A stretch of 64,000 nt of DNA from positions 14,234,060 to 14,298,059 of the forward strand of contig CM029134.1 of assembly GCA_016859345.1 (NCBI GenBank), read 5' to 3'. Both the position numbers and the translations under genes were made by a program. The notes beneath the pieces are model-generated. The model was not told where the DNA came from. It was given only the letters and a program-made list of their open reading frames with translations, and did no database searches. Below, piece after piece: positions 21,480-34,000 of the stretch. Each line of letters starts with the position of its first letter. Position 1 is the stretch's first letter. This DNA is from Istiophorus platypterus (Eukaryota > Chordata > Actinopteri > Istiophoriformes > Istiophoridae).

Positions 21480-24400
21480 ATGACTGACCATCTGGCAAAA
21501 GGGTTCAAGACCCAGCTGACCGCAGCTATGGACTCATTCCTGAGGAGAACGGTGTTTGAAATAATGAGGATCTTTGAGACCAGCCTACATGACCATCAAA
21601 TGGAGCTGGCACAGAAAGGAGAAGAGGTCGCTCATCTAAGAATAAAGTTACAGACAGCAGAGGTCAAGCTGAGAGAATGTGAGTGTGGAGGGGACAGAGG
21701 AGCGGAGATGAATAAAACTCAGATGAATGAAACTCAAAGAGAGCCTGAAGTTGTTTTGAGCCCCTCTGGACAAACATCTGAAGTTCCTGAAATTGATTTT
21801 GAAGGTATAGTGTTAAAAAATGAGGTTAATAATTTAACAAAATATGCTGCTTTTTCCTATGAGGGTACTTTATGAATAAGTATAGTCACTTTTTTTTTTC
21901 TTGCTGACTTGACGGTGTGTTTAAGATCATTTTAGAATTCACTGGTTTGTTTTCATATTTAATTTTTCAAAAATACTTAGTCATTATGGTTATAAATACA
22001 CAAACACAAGACATCCTAGTGAAAAAAATAACAAAAGAATCAAGTACAAATACATACAATTCACAAAATAACTTGCACAGGTACTTTCACCATTTACTAG
22101 GGCACACCTCAAACATCCCTGGCATGTACCTAAATGTTTTTAAAAGGTGGATAGTAACCTAAATTGAGAACAGCTATGTTCAGTCAAGTTGCAACAGATA
22201 GTTTTAGTTGAATTATAACTGTGTCCTGAAGGTCCAAATAAACATTTCTTTAAGTACAGTAGCCATTATCAGGTGCAAATTCATGTGAGGATAGCAAAGA
22301 AAAATTATTTTAAAGTGTGTGTTCTCTGTATGTCTGTTTGTATGTCTGTGTGTGTGTTTGTGTGTGTGCATGCATTTATTACTACAACATTGAGTAAAAT
22401 TAACCATAAAATTATATGGATAACATATGCAGCTCTAACATGTTTGTGTCATTGTGTATTGGTTTGACTAGTGCCTGATGACTGGTGTGCTCCCCTTGGC
22501 TGTGAGACTGCGACCAAGCAAGATGATGCCATGTGTCCCAGTATAAGACTGCGCAAACTGTCAATTCCTCTGTGGCCTATTTCAGTCATCAAGCAGGAGG
22601 TGCGTAACTGAAGATGAATATCTAGATGTAGTTGCATTACAAATTAGTGTTGTGAACCAGCAGAGAAAACCACTGATGACAGCCTAATAATTTACAATGA
22701 TTGAAGAGACACGCTAAAAAAAATGTCAGTACAACCTGCCATGTTGTGGGTTGTTAATGGCACAGTAATAATGCTGTTGAATACAAGAAGTTCAGAGTGA
22801 GAGGTGAGCAGTGGTGTGCAGAAGACAGGATGAATGGTGAGATGGGAAGCTGCAAATTGATTCATTTTAATGAATGGATAAAAAATAGTAATCCTTGATT
22901 GGTGCACTGGAAACACTAATGGTACGCTGGAGATGTTTTTTCAGCCAGTGGCATGACATTGACAAGATAGGCATATGCTTCGTCACAGATATGGTATTTT
23001 TTTTCTATACCCCCTGACAAAAATGTACAAAGAATTGTTGTGAGAATGTACAGAGCCACTGGCATAAAGTTTTTTAGGAAAGGCCAAAGCCCCGATTTGC
23101 TTTGCACTGGCTGCCAGACACCTTTTTTATGATAGGCCGGATAAATTTTGGTTATATCCACTGTACTTTGTTATAAAGAGCTGGTGTATCCACTTCCTTG
23201 CATTCAGGCGAGATGGTTAAAAGTCTCAAAACATCCAGAGAATTCATCTCATAATTGGCTTCATCTGCAGACACCATGTATCCACCATGTACTGTGTATC
23301 TATCTTGCTTTGTATTGAAAAACATTAGTAAAACAAATAGCATCTGTTTTTTAATGTCTGTTTTAGGTGGCTAACAATAAGAGTAAGTCCCAACAGCAAA
23401 TAGAGGGTGTCAGGAGATCCAAGAGAGGTGGGTTTCACTCTTAACTGATTCAGTCATTCATTACAATTCAATTCCATTCTGTTTTGCAAATATTTACTAT
23501 TGTAATTGCCTCAATATGTCCCTGTTTACATTCACTCATTTTCACTGTGGTTTTCACACTTAACTATTTATGATTTCCAGGGCTGCCTTTGTAAATTAGA
23601 ATGCTGCCTTTGTCACATTGTCAGGTAAAATTCAAAGTTGAATGTACTGTCATTCATAATTCAAAGGATTAGTTCACCAAAATTACACAAAATTATTCAA
23701 ATATACAATTAGTGGTTGTATATCAATGAGGATATAAATCTGGTTGAAGTCGCCCAGGCTTGAAGGTTTTCCATTCTCAATAGAGAAAAATTTAGTTTGT
23801 GGAAAATGAAGTAAAATTAGGCAACACCTTTTTTTCAGAAAGTGTGATATACAGTATTGACTTTTTACCAGTGTTTGTCTTAGCTGTGTACTTCATGTGA
23901 ACCTAGTGGGTTAGAGGATTTATATGGACTCTGGGGGTCAGATTTGGGCTGAATAATGCTGGGCTGACACCATAATATCTTCCTTGAAAACTCTTTGTTT
24001 GTTTGTATTTCCACATTGTAAACATAGCTAAATATCGATGAAACTTGAGGTAACTGTATTGTTAATGTTATGGCAGCAGCGGTAACAAGCTAGTAGTTTT
24101 ACTTCACTTGAACATAACACCATTATTGTTGTCATTTGTTCATTATTGTTTTCTGTAACTGGACTTACATTTACAGCCAACATCACTCATTTTATAACTT
24201 CTTGCGGAAGCACGGTCCTTATTTGTAAAGATTATTACAACCAATACTCAGAAGGAATGCAGGATACATGAGTCTGAAAAGATGCGTTGCAGCTGAATTT
24301 ATTAAAGCCATCTTTCAGTATTGTGACATTATGAATTAAATTTCCTTCCAATGTACTAGTGTGCTTAAAGTAAACCTAGGGATGGATATTTAAAAACAGG

Positions 24401-25398
24401 GCCCAAATAAAAGCAAAACTGTCAGTATGGCTAAGTACTGGGTAAGCGAGAACATGTCTTTTTCCTTCTTCTCATCTTAATAAATCAATTTATTATATTC
24501 CTTTCACCCATGCTTTTTCATTGAGTGAGATAATTTTTTTTTGCTATGTTTTTCTGTCACAGGTTCCTCATTAAATGAGAGTCAAAAAGCGACTCAGCAC
24601 AAAAGCTTAACCATGCATGACCAAGGAACTCGATATAAACGAGTGAGAAATAACGTGAAAAAATTGCTCAAAGACCTCAAAAAGGAATATTCAGACCAGG
24701 CACATGGTATAGGTCTTAGAACAAGAGGGAGAAATTCAACAGGAAAAGAGCATGAAAATACAGTGAAGAGCAGAAGAGATGAAAGAAAATTCACAGCAAC
24801 TAGGTCTGAGCCTAAAGAACAGAAAACAGTGGAAATTAATGGTGAGAAAAGGTATTCTTGCAAGTGTTGTAAAAAGGTATTTGATACAGCGCTTGGCCGG
24901 AGTGTGCATGTACGATCACACAGGAGGTGCCAAGGTTGCAAAAAAGAGTTCCCTTTTCCAAGTACTCTCAGGAGTCATAAACGATCTTGCGAAAAACTCA
25001 AGAAATTGTTGGCAAAAGAAGCACTGCGAAACCCTCCAAAACCTAGGTCCTGTGGTGAGGAAAAACTGACTCCACCAAGCAAAAAACAGGTGATCATTAA
25101 GAATGATAGCTCACCTTCTGGAAACCACAGTGAATCATCAATCCAGAAGGACGGATCCAACACAAAGCACTGTGCACACTGCAACAGGAGGTTTCGTTTA
25201 CACTGCAGGCTCAAGGATCACATGTGTGTTCATATTAGTGAAAAAATGTACCCTTGCAGCAAATGCCCGAAGAAATTCCACATTAATCAGTCACTCAAAA
25301 AACACATGGCAAGATTGCACCAGGACAAAATGAATTTTAGTGAGACAAATAGAGACCTTGTGTGGACCAAGCCCTTAGAGGACACTGAAGATAACTGA
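21480..25398 (+). CDS. C2H2 zinc-finger protein 2 with N-terminal helical domain
   Basis: Exons 21480-21804, 22472-22599, 23367-23427 and 24563-25398, in phases 1, 0, 1, encode 449 residues. The N-terminus (FKTQLTAAMDSFL, VFEIMRIFETSL, heptad leucines to about residue 65) is homologous to zinc-finger genes 1 and 3. Exon 2 ends in the motif VIKQE, a psi-K-x-E SUMO-type site. Exon 4 is basic and has four fingers: C2H2 at about 269-291, C2HC (last ligand Cys) at 293-315, C2H2 at 373-396 and 401-424. Linkers are long and none is TGEKP, unlike typical DNA-reading arrays. Degraded finger sequence follows the stop, suggesting the protein has been shortened. A nuclear regulator is inferred; the orthologue is not recognised. 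Confidence 0.78.
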
Positions 25399-25554
25399 GA
25401 GGTTTTGATTTCTTCCACCAAAGACACAAGTTGCTCAATCAACTGTAACAATGCTCAGAGAGAACGCATCCCAGACCTAAGGCCAAGTCATGGATGGCAA
25501 ACTGAGTGTATTGAGCTCTAATGGTTTCATCTGCCTCTTTTTGAAAACCAAACA

Positions 25555-25834
25555 CCTGTTGATTGAACATGTTCGCATTCACACATGAGACCCAACGGGT
25601 GTGCAAAGTGCCCTAAGAAGTTTAATACTTATCAGTAGCTATGCATGCAAAAAAAGTTGTTGTTATCTTGTGACAGTGAACCAATGTCAGAAGTGTAATG
25701 GTTAATCACAAGCAAAATATAATAAGCATGTGTCTGATTGTCTAAAGGTCTGGCCTAATGTCTGCAAGGTTTGCGGAAAAGGCTTCTTCTCTGAAGGACG
25801 CCTCGAGAACCACATAAAGTGTTGCCACAACTAA
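25555..25834 (+). pseudogene. Decayed zinc-finger repeats downstream of zinc-finger gene 2
   Basis: After the stop at 25398, finger-like codons reappear in shifting frames. There is a linker and half finger at about 25580-25640 (RPNGCAKCPKKFNTYQ, then a stop). Another is at about 25746-25833, a nearly whole finger (VCKVCGKGFFSEGRLENHIK) ending in a stop. They are not joined to the upstream frame. They are best read as former C-terminal fingers now in the 3' UTR. Confidence 0.7.
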
Positions 25835-25839
25835 GCCAG

Positions 25840-27250
25840 TATACAGTTAATATCAGCTGCCTGTGGACATTGAAACACTGGATAATGTCATTTATGCTCT
25901 TACGTATTGATGTTGGGATTTTCTCTGCATTTAACATTTTTTAGTTTGTTTGAATTAAGCTGCTGGGTTGTTTTTTACGATGTTGAGATGTATCTCTAGT
26001 TAATTTTAATTCACATTTCTATTCCCCATCTCTTTTAAATATTAAAACAGTACCGAACAGTATTTTAAAACCCGTTACAAACAATCTTGTGCAGTCACAT
26101 AGGTATCTGCAAATAGCAAGTTGGCAAGATTGAATTTTCAATGGCAAATCAAGAATGCATCATGTATTAAAAGTATTTGTCTGAGTATATGTAGCAATAT
26201 GGAATTTTAGCAACATTACTGAAAAGTTCACTAATAACGTGAAAAACTGTTCATATAGGGGTTGGTGATAGATAAAACTTATCAGTCACAGTAAAAGTAA
26301 TTTTAAATTGTGACAGGTACACATTGTAATTCAGAATTAATTGAAGAAATTTGATTGAGAAAGCATTTATTGAAAAATATAGCCCTGGAAATGTGTGTTT
26401 TTGACTACTTCTGTGAATACCTGACAAAGTATAGTAGGAGTGAATAATAGAGAGTATAATAGGATTTCTACCTTTTAAAAATCTGTAAATTTGCAGTATA
26501 TAGTGTATCATCAAATTGCTCAGCCCTGTTTTTTTTCCTTGACACTAAATGTTCACTTATCTATGTGGTCCCACTTTCCCAATCACTTGAATGGGAAATT
26601 TTGTCTACTGCATTCTTTAATCACAGGTCATGGTGTTTGATGTCAAGTTTACAAGTTTTAGGATAATGTGAGAAACTGCATCACTTGAACAATCTTTCAG
26701 ATCATTTCAGAGTGTATGGGGATGTGCTTGGTTGTGGACAAAGGCTTTTGGACTCAGCTTCGCGATGTTGACTACTGCTTTGACCAAATGTAATTGTTTA
26801 TCCTGTGAAATCTCTCCTGTTATTTTGGAGATATCCGAAAATACAGTGGGAAGATATCATTTTGATGGCTGTGGGGACCACAGTGGTGGTCCACATAATG
26901 TACTTTTTTAACAGTTCCAGATGAATCTTGTCTATTTGGTATGACTTTTATTATTTCTCATTGAGCCAATGATAGTACCGACAAGTAGTAGTAGTCGTCT
27001 AGCGAGGATATTGTTCTGTTCTTTGATAAATGGTGTAATAGTGTTGCTACATTGAGACGTCGTCAACATTGTCCCAATAAAATCCGTCTTTTACAACCTG
27101 TCTTGCAATATTTATAATAATAATGAACTTCTTCTTCAATTCCAGAAACGTACTATGTGCATCAAGTAAACGTTTAGCGCCACCTCGTTACTGATAATGT
27201 AATAGATTACTCAGAAACTGTATCTATTCAACATGAAACTATTATTTTGG
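25840..27250. other. 3' flank of zinc-finger gene 2, no gene seen
   Basis: AT-rich sequence without supported exons. The first good AATAAA after the stop is at 27076-27081, so the 3' UTR may be long (about 1.7 kb) unless an unseen variant hexamer is used. A partial CTCF-like match (GCGCCACCTCG) lies at about 27177. Confidence 0.4.
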
Positions 27251-27304
27251 ATTTTATTATTTATTTTCCAGTGCCTGAATCCGTCTGCTTTTTCTTTTGT
27301 TTTA

Positions 27305-27312
27305 TCGCGAGA
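27305..27312 (+). promoter_or_regulatory. TCGCGAGA element upstream of zinc-finger gene 3
   Basis: TCGCGAGA is the core of the TCTCGCGAGA promoter element bound by BANP at CpG-island promoters. It lies at the left edge of a CpG-richer stretch (27300-27500), some 730 bases before the start codon of zinc-finger gene 3. Its role as that gene's promoter element is an inference. Confidence 0.35.
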
Positions 27313-28037
27313 TTTGAAACGCGATCTCCTCAGAGACACCGAGCTGCTAGCTGGACGGCGAGTTAGCGCATCTTCACGACCCCTTTTCATGGATCCGCTC
27401 TTCATCGGTCAAGACATTTAGCCGCCGGCCGCCAAGAGCCCTCGTCGACCCCGCGTCTATAGCCGTTTCCTTTGCATTTACACGGTTAGCTCGGGTACAA
27501 GCTTAAACGGGCTACGAGGCTGCGATCTGTTGACTCCCTTGTTTACACGTTAGCTAGAGACGATGTAGCATCCATTGTAACACTGACCATTACTTGTTTA
27601 CAAACGGTTTTCTTATAGCTAGCCGGGGGTTGACTGTTGTTATATTTTCATCCCATGAAAACGGACTTTCTGCATTCAGCCTACTGCCTGTCGTCACTGT
27701 ATATAGCAGCAGCGTTAGTTTACAGAATAAAGCAGATTGCATTGACACCGAACCTTAACTGAAATCGCTAAAAGTGCAACCAAGGTCGACTATCGAGGGA
27801 TATTTTAACCAAAAGGAGACTGGGTTATAAAAGTGAATCGCTGCGACGGATGCCCATTAGAAATGGCGTAGCTGCTTAGCATGGCAACATCTCATGGCAG
27901 CTCATAGACGCCAGGGAAGAGGAGCGTACAGTGGTAGCCACATCGTCCCCCAGTTGCCTCTGGAGGCAAGACATCGGAGAAAACAGCGGTGTGACTCGGT
28001 CGCTGACATCAAAACACCATCGCTGAAACAAAGGACA

Positions 28038-30197
28038 ATGGAGTCCGTGAGGAATGCTTTCCACGCTCAGCTGGCCACCGTCATGGACTCGCTGCTGGCA
28101 GCCGCCGTGTGCGAGATCGCCAAGATCTTTGAGAGCAGCCTGTGTGAACAGCAGGCGGAGCTGGTGCAGAAGACGGAGGAGATCTCCATCCTCCGGGGCA
28201 GGCTGGAGAAGGTGGAGAGGAGGCAGAAAGCGAAGAGCGGAGGGGGCGAGGAAGGGGAGATGTGTTCAGGTGACAGGGAGGGGAGCTTGAGGCAACAGAC
28301 CCCGACAGGATCAGGTATTATGGCTGACTTGGTCTTCTTCAAGTAAGGGGGCAAAGCTCATGGACATGTCATTGTAGTTGTTGTCTCTGTGGTCAGAAGA
28401 GTAAAAAAAACAAAAACCTACGAAAAGTGGACATATAGTATGCTTATAGTCTATGATATTCCTGTATCCTAGGCTGTATCTCAGACTTATCCTATCCTAC
28501 ATATTTTGTCATCCATTCATGCATATCCCTTGCTCAAAGGAATTTTGCATTCAGATAACCATTTACTGTCTTTATCTAAGAAAACTTCCATCACTAAACC
28601 ACCAGAGACTTTACTGATATACTGAGCACCTACACTCTTCTTGCACAGGACTAAATGTGACAAAGGATGTGTCTTCTCATCAAGACCCCGTGGAAGGACT
28701 CAGTCAGAGCCTCAGTGGGCTGAAAGAGGAGGTGACAGGCCAGGATGGAGCTTCAGTTAAACATGAGGTCTGATCCTGTCCTGCCTATCCATGATTCAGA
28801 AGTTGGATGTACAATAAACCAAAGTAGTTAAGCCTTTATGATTTCTGAGCAGCCAGCACAAAATGACATTTGGTTCACACCTTGCTGTTGGCTTTTCTGT
28901 GTCTTACAGACTTGTCTTACTTATTGTTCACAGCGTGCTGGATCACGGCCTTCCCTGAGTACTGTTGCAGTCCAAGCTGCAGAGGGAAGCCTTGCTGCTG
29001 GAGATCAGAGGCAGATAGATACCTTGTCTGCCACACAAGCCAAGGCGAAATGTAAGTAGTCACTAATTTCTTTTAGTGGTAATGACCATTTAACCTTTTC
29101 CATGCTGGAGTAAGATGGCCCTGAAATTTTTTTAAGTGTACTGGTATTTATTATAGGTGGTGAGATAAAAGTCAGTTGATTTTTTTTTTCCCCCTCATTT
29201 GTATGCAGTGTCTCATTGGGATCAGGGCAGTCGCAGTGCGGACCATAGACCCCTCCAGGATCAAGCCTCCAGCCCTTTTCTCTCCATCTCACAGAGTGGA
29301 CGTTGCTCCCCCAGGCCTGACCAAAGCTTAGCTCAACCAGGGGAGTGGTTACCAGGGTTGGATGCCACCCGTGTTGGGGTGTCTGGTCTGGAGAATCTGC
29401 AGGCAGATGGCACCAGCTGCTCTGGTCCACCTAGCAGCAGCACTGGCACAGACGCGCCCTGCTTCCGACCTGGTTTTGGCTCTGATGAAACCAGCAACGA
29501 AGACGATGATAGTCCTTTCCCTTTCCTTGACCAGGAGCCTGAGAACCAGAACTCCAATCAGAACTCAGTACAGGGCATTGGGCAGAGGGGTGCTCCGCAG
29601 GATCCACCCCAAGCTCCCACAGGCGAATCACCATGGAGATCCAGAGACGAAAGGGGCGGGAGAGGCACCATCAATCATACACGGCGAGTCACAACATTTG
29701 GCAACAGAGACCCTCTCCGACCACAGTCCAATTCGCAGTCACTCACACTACGGCACACAAACACCCTCAGCCACCCTCCGGCTCCTAGTGGAGGTAATGG
29801 ACGACCTTACACCTGCCCATACTGTGCCAAGTGTTTTACCTACCCCTCCCACCAGCGCAGACACCTTTTGCGCCACACAGGAGTCAGACTGCATCCCTGT
29901 CAGTTTTGTGACAAGAGCTTCCTCACGCCCTCTGAGCTTACTGTGCACACTCGCACACATACAGGGGAACGGCCTTTTGGCTGCGCTCAGTGTGGTAAAC
30001 GTTTTGCCCGCAGCGGGAACTTGAGAGCCCACCAACGGGATGTTCACATGGGGAAGAGGCCCTTTGCCTGCACAGAATGTGGGAAGAGATTTGCCCACAG
30101 GGGGAACCTGAGGGTGCACAATCACAGAGTCCACCAAGGAGATCCCTACTATATTGAAGATCAGCAGGAGCCTGACATAGGCCCTAATCCTATTTGA
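28038..30197 (+). CDS. C2H2 zinc-finger protein 3 with N-terminal helical domain
   Basis: Exons 28038-28314, 28649-28767, 28910-29051 and 29209-30197, in phases 1, 0, 1, give about 508 residues. Using the acceptor at 28934 instead gives 500. The frame is open upstream to 27894, but ATG 28038 (MESVRNAF) was chosen because it matches the starts of zinc-finger genes 1 and 2 and has a good context (ACAATGG). The N-terminal helix (FHAQLATVMDSLL, VCEIAKIFESSL, EEISILRGRL) is shared. Exon 2 has two candidate donors, after LKEE (28731) and after VKHE (28767), each a psi-K-x-E motif. Exon 4 starts with a long acidic Ser/Pro/Gln-rich region. It ends with four C2H2 fingers (PYTCPYC to HNHRVH), the middle ones joined by a TGERP linker. 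A nuclear DNA-binding regulator is inferred. Confidence 0.78.
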
Positions 30198-30243
30198 AAA
30201 AATGTAAAAAAATTATGGTTCTGCACTTTATTTTTTTTTACAG

Positions 30244-30249
30244 AATAAA
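30244..30249 (+). terminator. Polyadenylation signal of zinc-finger gene 3
   Basis: AATAAA lies 47 bases after the stop codon (ACAGAATAAACG). A second hexamer at 30729-30734 would give a longer 3' UTR. Either could serve. Confidence 0.5.
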
Positions 30250-31034
30250 CGTTAGGAACTATTTTCAGGGTCATTTGTCCATCTTAAATTTATTGTTCAA
30301 CACCTAAAAAATATTGAAAGCATTTAAAGTTTTTGCTTTCTATGTTTGTTTGTTTTTTTCAAATTTAATGTGGGTTAACGATAAAATTAACCTTCATGAA
30401 AACTCATGTTCTGTTATTAATGAAGTACAAGATTAAAGTAAATTTTTATTTGAATGTCTTAATTCTACTTTCAAGTATGATTCTTTGTCCGAGTTGAGGG
30501 TTACATTAAAAGGGGGAGCTTTGTATTTGATTGTATTGTAAAGGACTGGATATGATGATCAACAAATGAGAGTATTGGCAATTGTCATAAAAAACAAAAC
30601 TTTTTACTCCAGGATGCTCCTATCTTCCATCAGTGTTGTTCCCGATCAGTGGGAAGTCACTGAACAAATCTGAGTACCATTTTATTACTTCAAATAAAAT
30701 AAGTATGAAATGATGTTTTCACGAGGCCAATAAAGAAAGCCTAGTTGTTATTAGCAATAGATATGTGGCATGCAGGGGTAGGCTGGCCCATCTCTTCCCT
30801 CAAAACTGTGCTTATCTACTGCCTGTTTCTCTTATTTACACTGTGCTTTCAAATAGAAACTTTATTGCAACAAATACTTAACTGTGTTGTTAAAGAAGAA
30901 CTGTACTTTTATTTTCCATCCTGTTTTTGCAAAGTGAAATTAAATAATACGCTCATGTACAAACTATTTGTTTTCCTCAGCCTAAAACACTAATGCGTTG
31001 CACAATCTAACATTGTTCCTCCATTGTTTGCCAG

Positions 31035-31049
31035 ACACCAGGGGGCAGT
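31035..31049 (+). promoter_or_regulatory. CTCF-like motif
   Basis: ACACCAGGGGGCAGT matches the CTCF core (CCAnnAGGGGGC). It lies less than 1 kb beyond the last zinc-finger gene and before the ppp2r2c regulatory region, where a domain boundary would make sense. Binding is not shown. Confidence 0.45.
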
Positions 31050-34000
31050 GTGAACATACCAATGATTTATAGCAGTGGCTTTAGACATCGTTTCTATAAA
31101 TCATTCAATCATCATTCAATCATCATTAAATCATCATCCTTTCTCTTGGCATGGTTTGCTGTGTGCACCATTTTTTTCCCTTATATTTGCACTTATGTCT
31201 TGAAGGATACTGTAGGTTCACATTTTTACCTGGTCTTTCATAAAAGTTCACTTCCAAAGTTCACTTGCACTCATGTACATTGAGTCATCAGTCCCTGCAA
31301 ATGTTCCTCTTCTTGGCCCATGAAACATTCCCTCCTAATGGGAATTCATTGTAAGTGATGGGGCATTAAATCCAGTGTTCTTGTTCATTTACAAAATAAA
31401 GGTCTGCTAAAGCTAATTTGTGTTTTCAGCAGTCTGAGTTAGTCAGGTGAAGTGGGTATCTACCAAGGTTCTCGTGTTTTAGCATGAAATTAGAGTTTGT
31501 TTTGACCCTGGTTTTTGTCCCTGATCACCAAACAACCAACATAGAAGCCTACATAAAATGCCTTGAGTATGCAGGATGTGTTAAGGCTGATGAGACATTT
31601 GTCCCTGTTTCTCACTCACTCTCTCTTTTCACGCACAGTCTCAACCGCTGAGCTAGGCCTGGCCAAGCTGTGTGTACATATTCCCAAGGCTGCTGAGTGC
31701 CCGGTTTTCTCATTGAAAGATTACATTCACTGACCGCCTCCGGTGACCCCCCCTCCCCCTAAAGGTCACCTGTGTCTGTCTCTCCCTCTGGGTTTTATGC
31801 TCACAGTTATGAAAATGAAACAGTTTTAAGAGTGCACAATCAAAAGCCAACCCTACAACTGACTCTTGATACAGGACAGAGAGGAAGCCAAACATTGACA
31901 GGAATGGGTGTGTTTTTTTCTATTTATAGATTTATGAATCAAATTGGGGCAATGTGTGTGTTTGTGTGTGTAACAGAACTACTGTTAATGCAAGAGGATT
32001 GAATCCCTTCTGAGTAAAGCTGTCGGCTCTTAGAAACCTTTTAGGTGAATGTGCTGCTAAAGTGCTGTATTTATGTTTGGATGAAAGTGTTGGGTCAGCT
32101 AGAAGCCTAAAGCTATATGTAGATATTGCTCTCAAAATAAGTGTGTCTATGTGTTATTTTATAAACAAGGGTCATGTAGGCTCTGCAGTATTTTCTGTTT
32201 GTATATCTGTTGTGTGTAATCTCCTTTCTGATTTAAGCAGCTTTGCCTTGGGAGAGAGGCAACAAATGAACAGTTGACCAGGCAGGAAGGACTATACACC
32301 ACTAGTGCTTTGAATTTATGTGAGAAAAGCATTGCATAAAGTTGAAATGCATGTAGATATTCTTTCAGGGCTTCCACTCGAAGCGATATTCCAGTGTTTT
32401 ACCCTTTTTTTTCTCCTCTGGTACAGGGTAAAACTAGATAAAATTATTATGCTAAGTCTAGTGGTCCAACAACCCATTCCTCTAATGATTTGATTTGGTA
32501 AAAATTCAACCTTTCAGTTTGTTTTCACGGTAAAAAAATGTAATAATAACTATATCACTGTCGGGTTACCATGTCCTCATCAGTGTTTATTACCAGGTGA
32601 TAGTGTTATCATTCAAAAGGGATCTATAATGTGCTCTTTACCTTTTATGTCACTTTGTCTCTCAATGCCCTGAGGCTCCTGCTTTAATTAAAAAAAACAA
32701 AAAAACGAAACACTCAACCTCCTGCCACCTCCCGGCCCTCGGCCCGATGTCATTCCATCACCATCGCATAGTCCTCAAGGAGTAAAATTATTATTTTACT
32801 ATTTTATTTTATTATTATTCCTTGATACAGACCTAAAAAGAGATGAAGTATTAACCCCCACTTAGGAATCAGCTAAATTATACTTCTGGATTTTATGTGT
32901 GTTAATTTTTATATGCAAACACCTCTCTGTCATTATCTTTTAAAATTTTGAAGCATGGCTATGTGTGTTCTTTCAGGCATGTTATGGTTATAATGGTATG
33001 TTACGGTTATATGTGCACACTTACCAGCCTTGCATGTGTGTGTGTTTGTGTGTGTGTGTTGGGTTGTAAGGTTTTAGCATTGCCCCAAGGCTGGTCATAA
33101 TCTACCCAGTCCCACCGCTCCCCAGGGGCTGCAGTTTCATGCGGGTTGCCATTACTGTAGTGAAACCCCCCTTTAGGGGATTACAACGCTGTCTCCCGCC
33201 CAAGGCAGTGAGTTGATCCATCGTCTACTGACTTTATTTAAGCACTCACCTAATGAGCTAATAGTGTTAGACTGGGGAGACGCTGCAGAGCCTTTAACTT
33301 TCATTTCTTAAAGCCCTTTGTAGAAAATGCTGATTTCATGGCTGCTGGACTTAAATCCCTTGGTAATCAGTCGCATTCGCAAAATATTAAGTGATGTGCT
33401 GGATGTTGATATGATGTGATAACCAGGGATTAAAAAAAAAAAATCAAAGACACTGTTTTGATTGTTTCATTATTATTTTGGATGTACTGTATGCATGTGA
33501 TGCCAACGGTTGATTGCGGGGACCGCTTTCTACTCAGGTACTGAGCTCTATTTGTGAACGTTTTCATTGGTGTGTGTTAGTGTGTGTGTGTGTGTGTGTT
33601 TTTGTGTATCCAAGGCTCTGAAAAACATTCACTGGGCCACTGTCACTGGGTCAAATCTCCTCCAGGCAGCGGGGGCGACTGTTTCTCTTCACATTTTGGG
33701 GGTCAAAGAATGTGATGGAAGGGATGGAGTGGGTGTACATTATCCTCCTCCATCAGAGTTCCTGGGTTTTTCCAAGTGTGTGTGTGTGTGTGTGTGTGTT
33801 AGAGAGTGTTTGTGCGAATTAGTGCGTGTGTTCTCCGTAGGCTGCGCTTGGGTTGCTAAGCAACACAGTGTCTGCACAGTGAAGTGGGGGTGGAGAGGGA
33901 GAGACGCACCAGGTCAACAGAGACAGACGCTCACAAGCACTGCTGCGTCTGACTGGGCACATCGGTAAAACCTGATGAATGATGCCGATCATTATCATGT

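Noticed and set aside
22916..23343. Two abutting minus-strand open frames inside intron 2 of zinc-finger gene 2
   Set aside because: They are AT-rich, in different frames, without splice sites and unlike any family I know. Considered a decayed transposase but no catalytic motif is visible.
27233..27421. 62-codon frame with a hydrophobic, signal-peptide-like start
   Set aside because: It spans the CpG-rich promoter region of zinc-finger gene 3, ends after 62 codons without a donor, and has no similarity I recognise.
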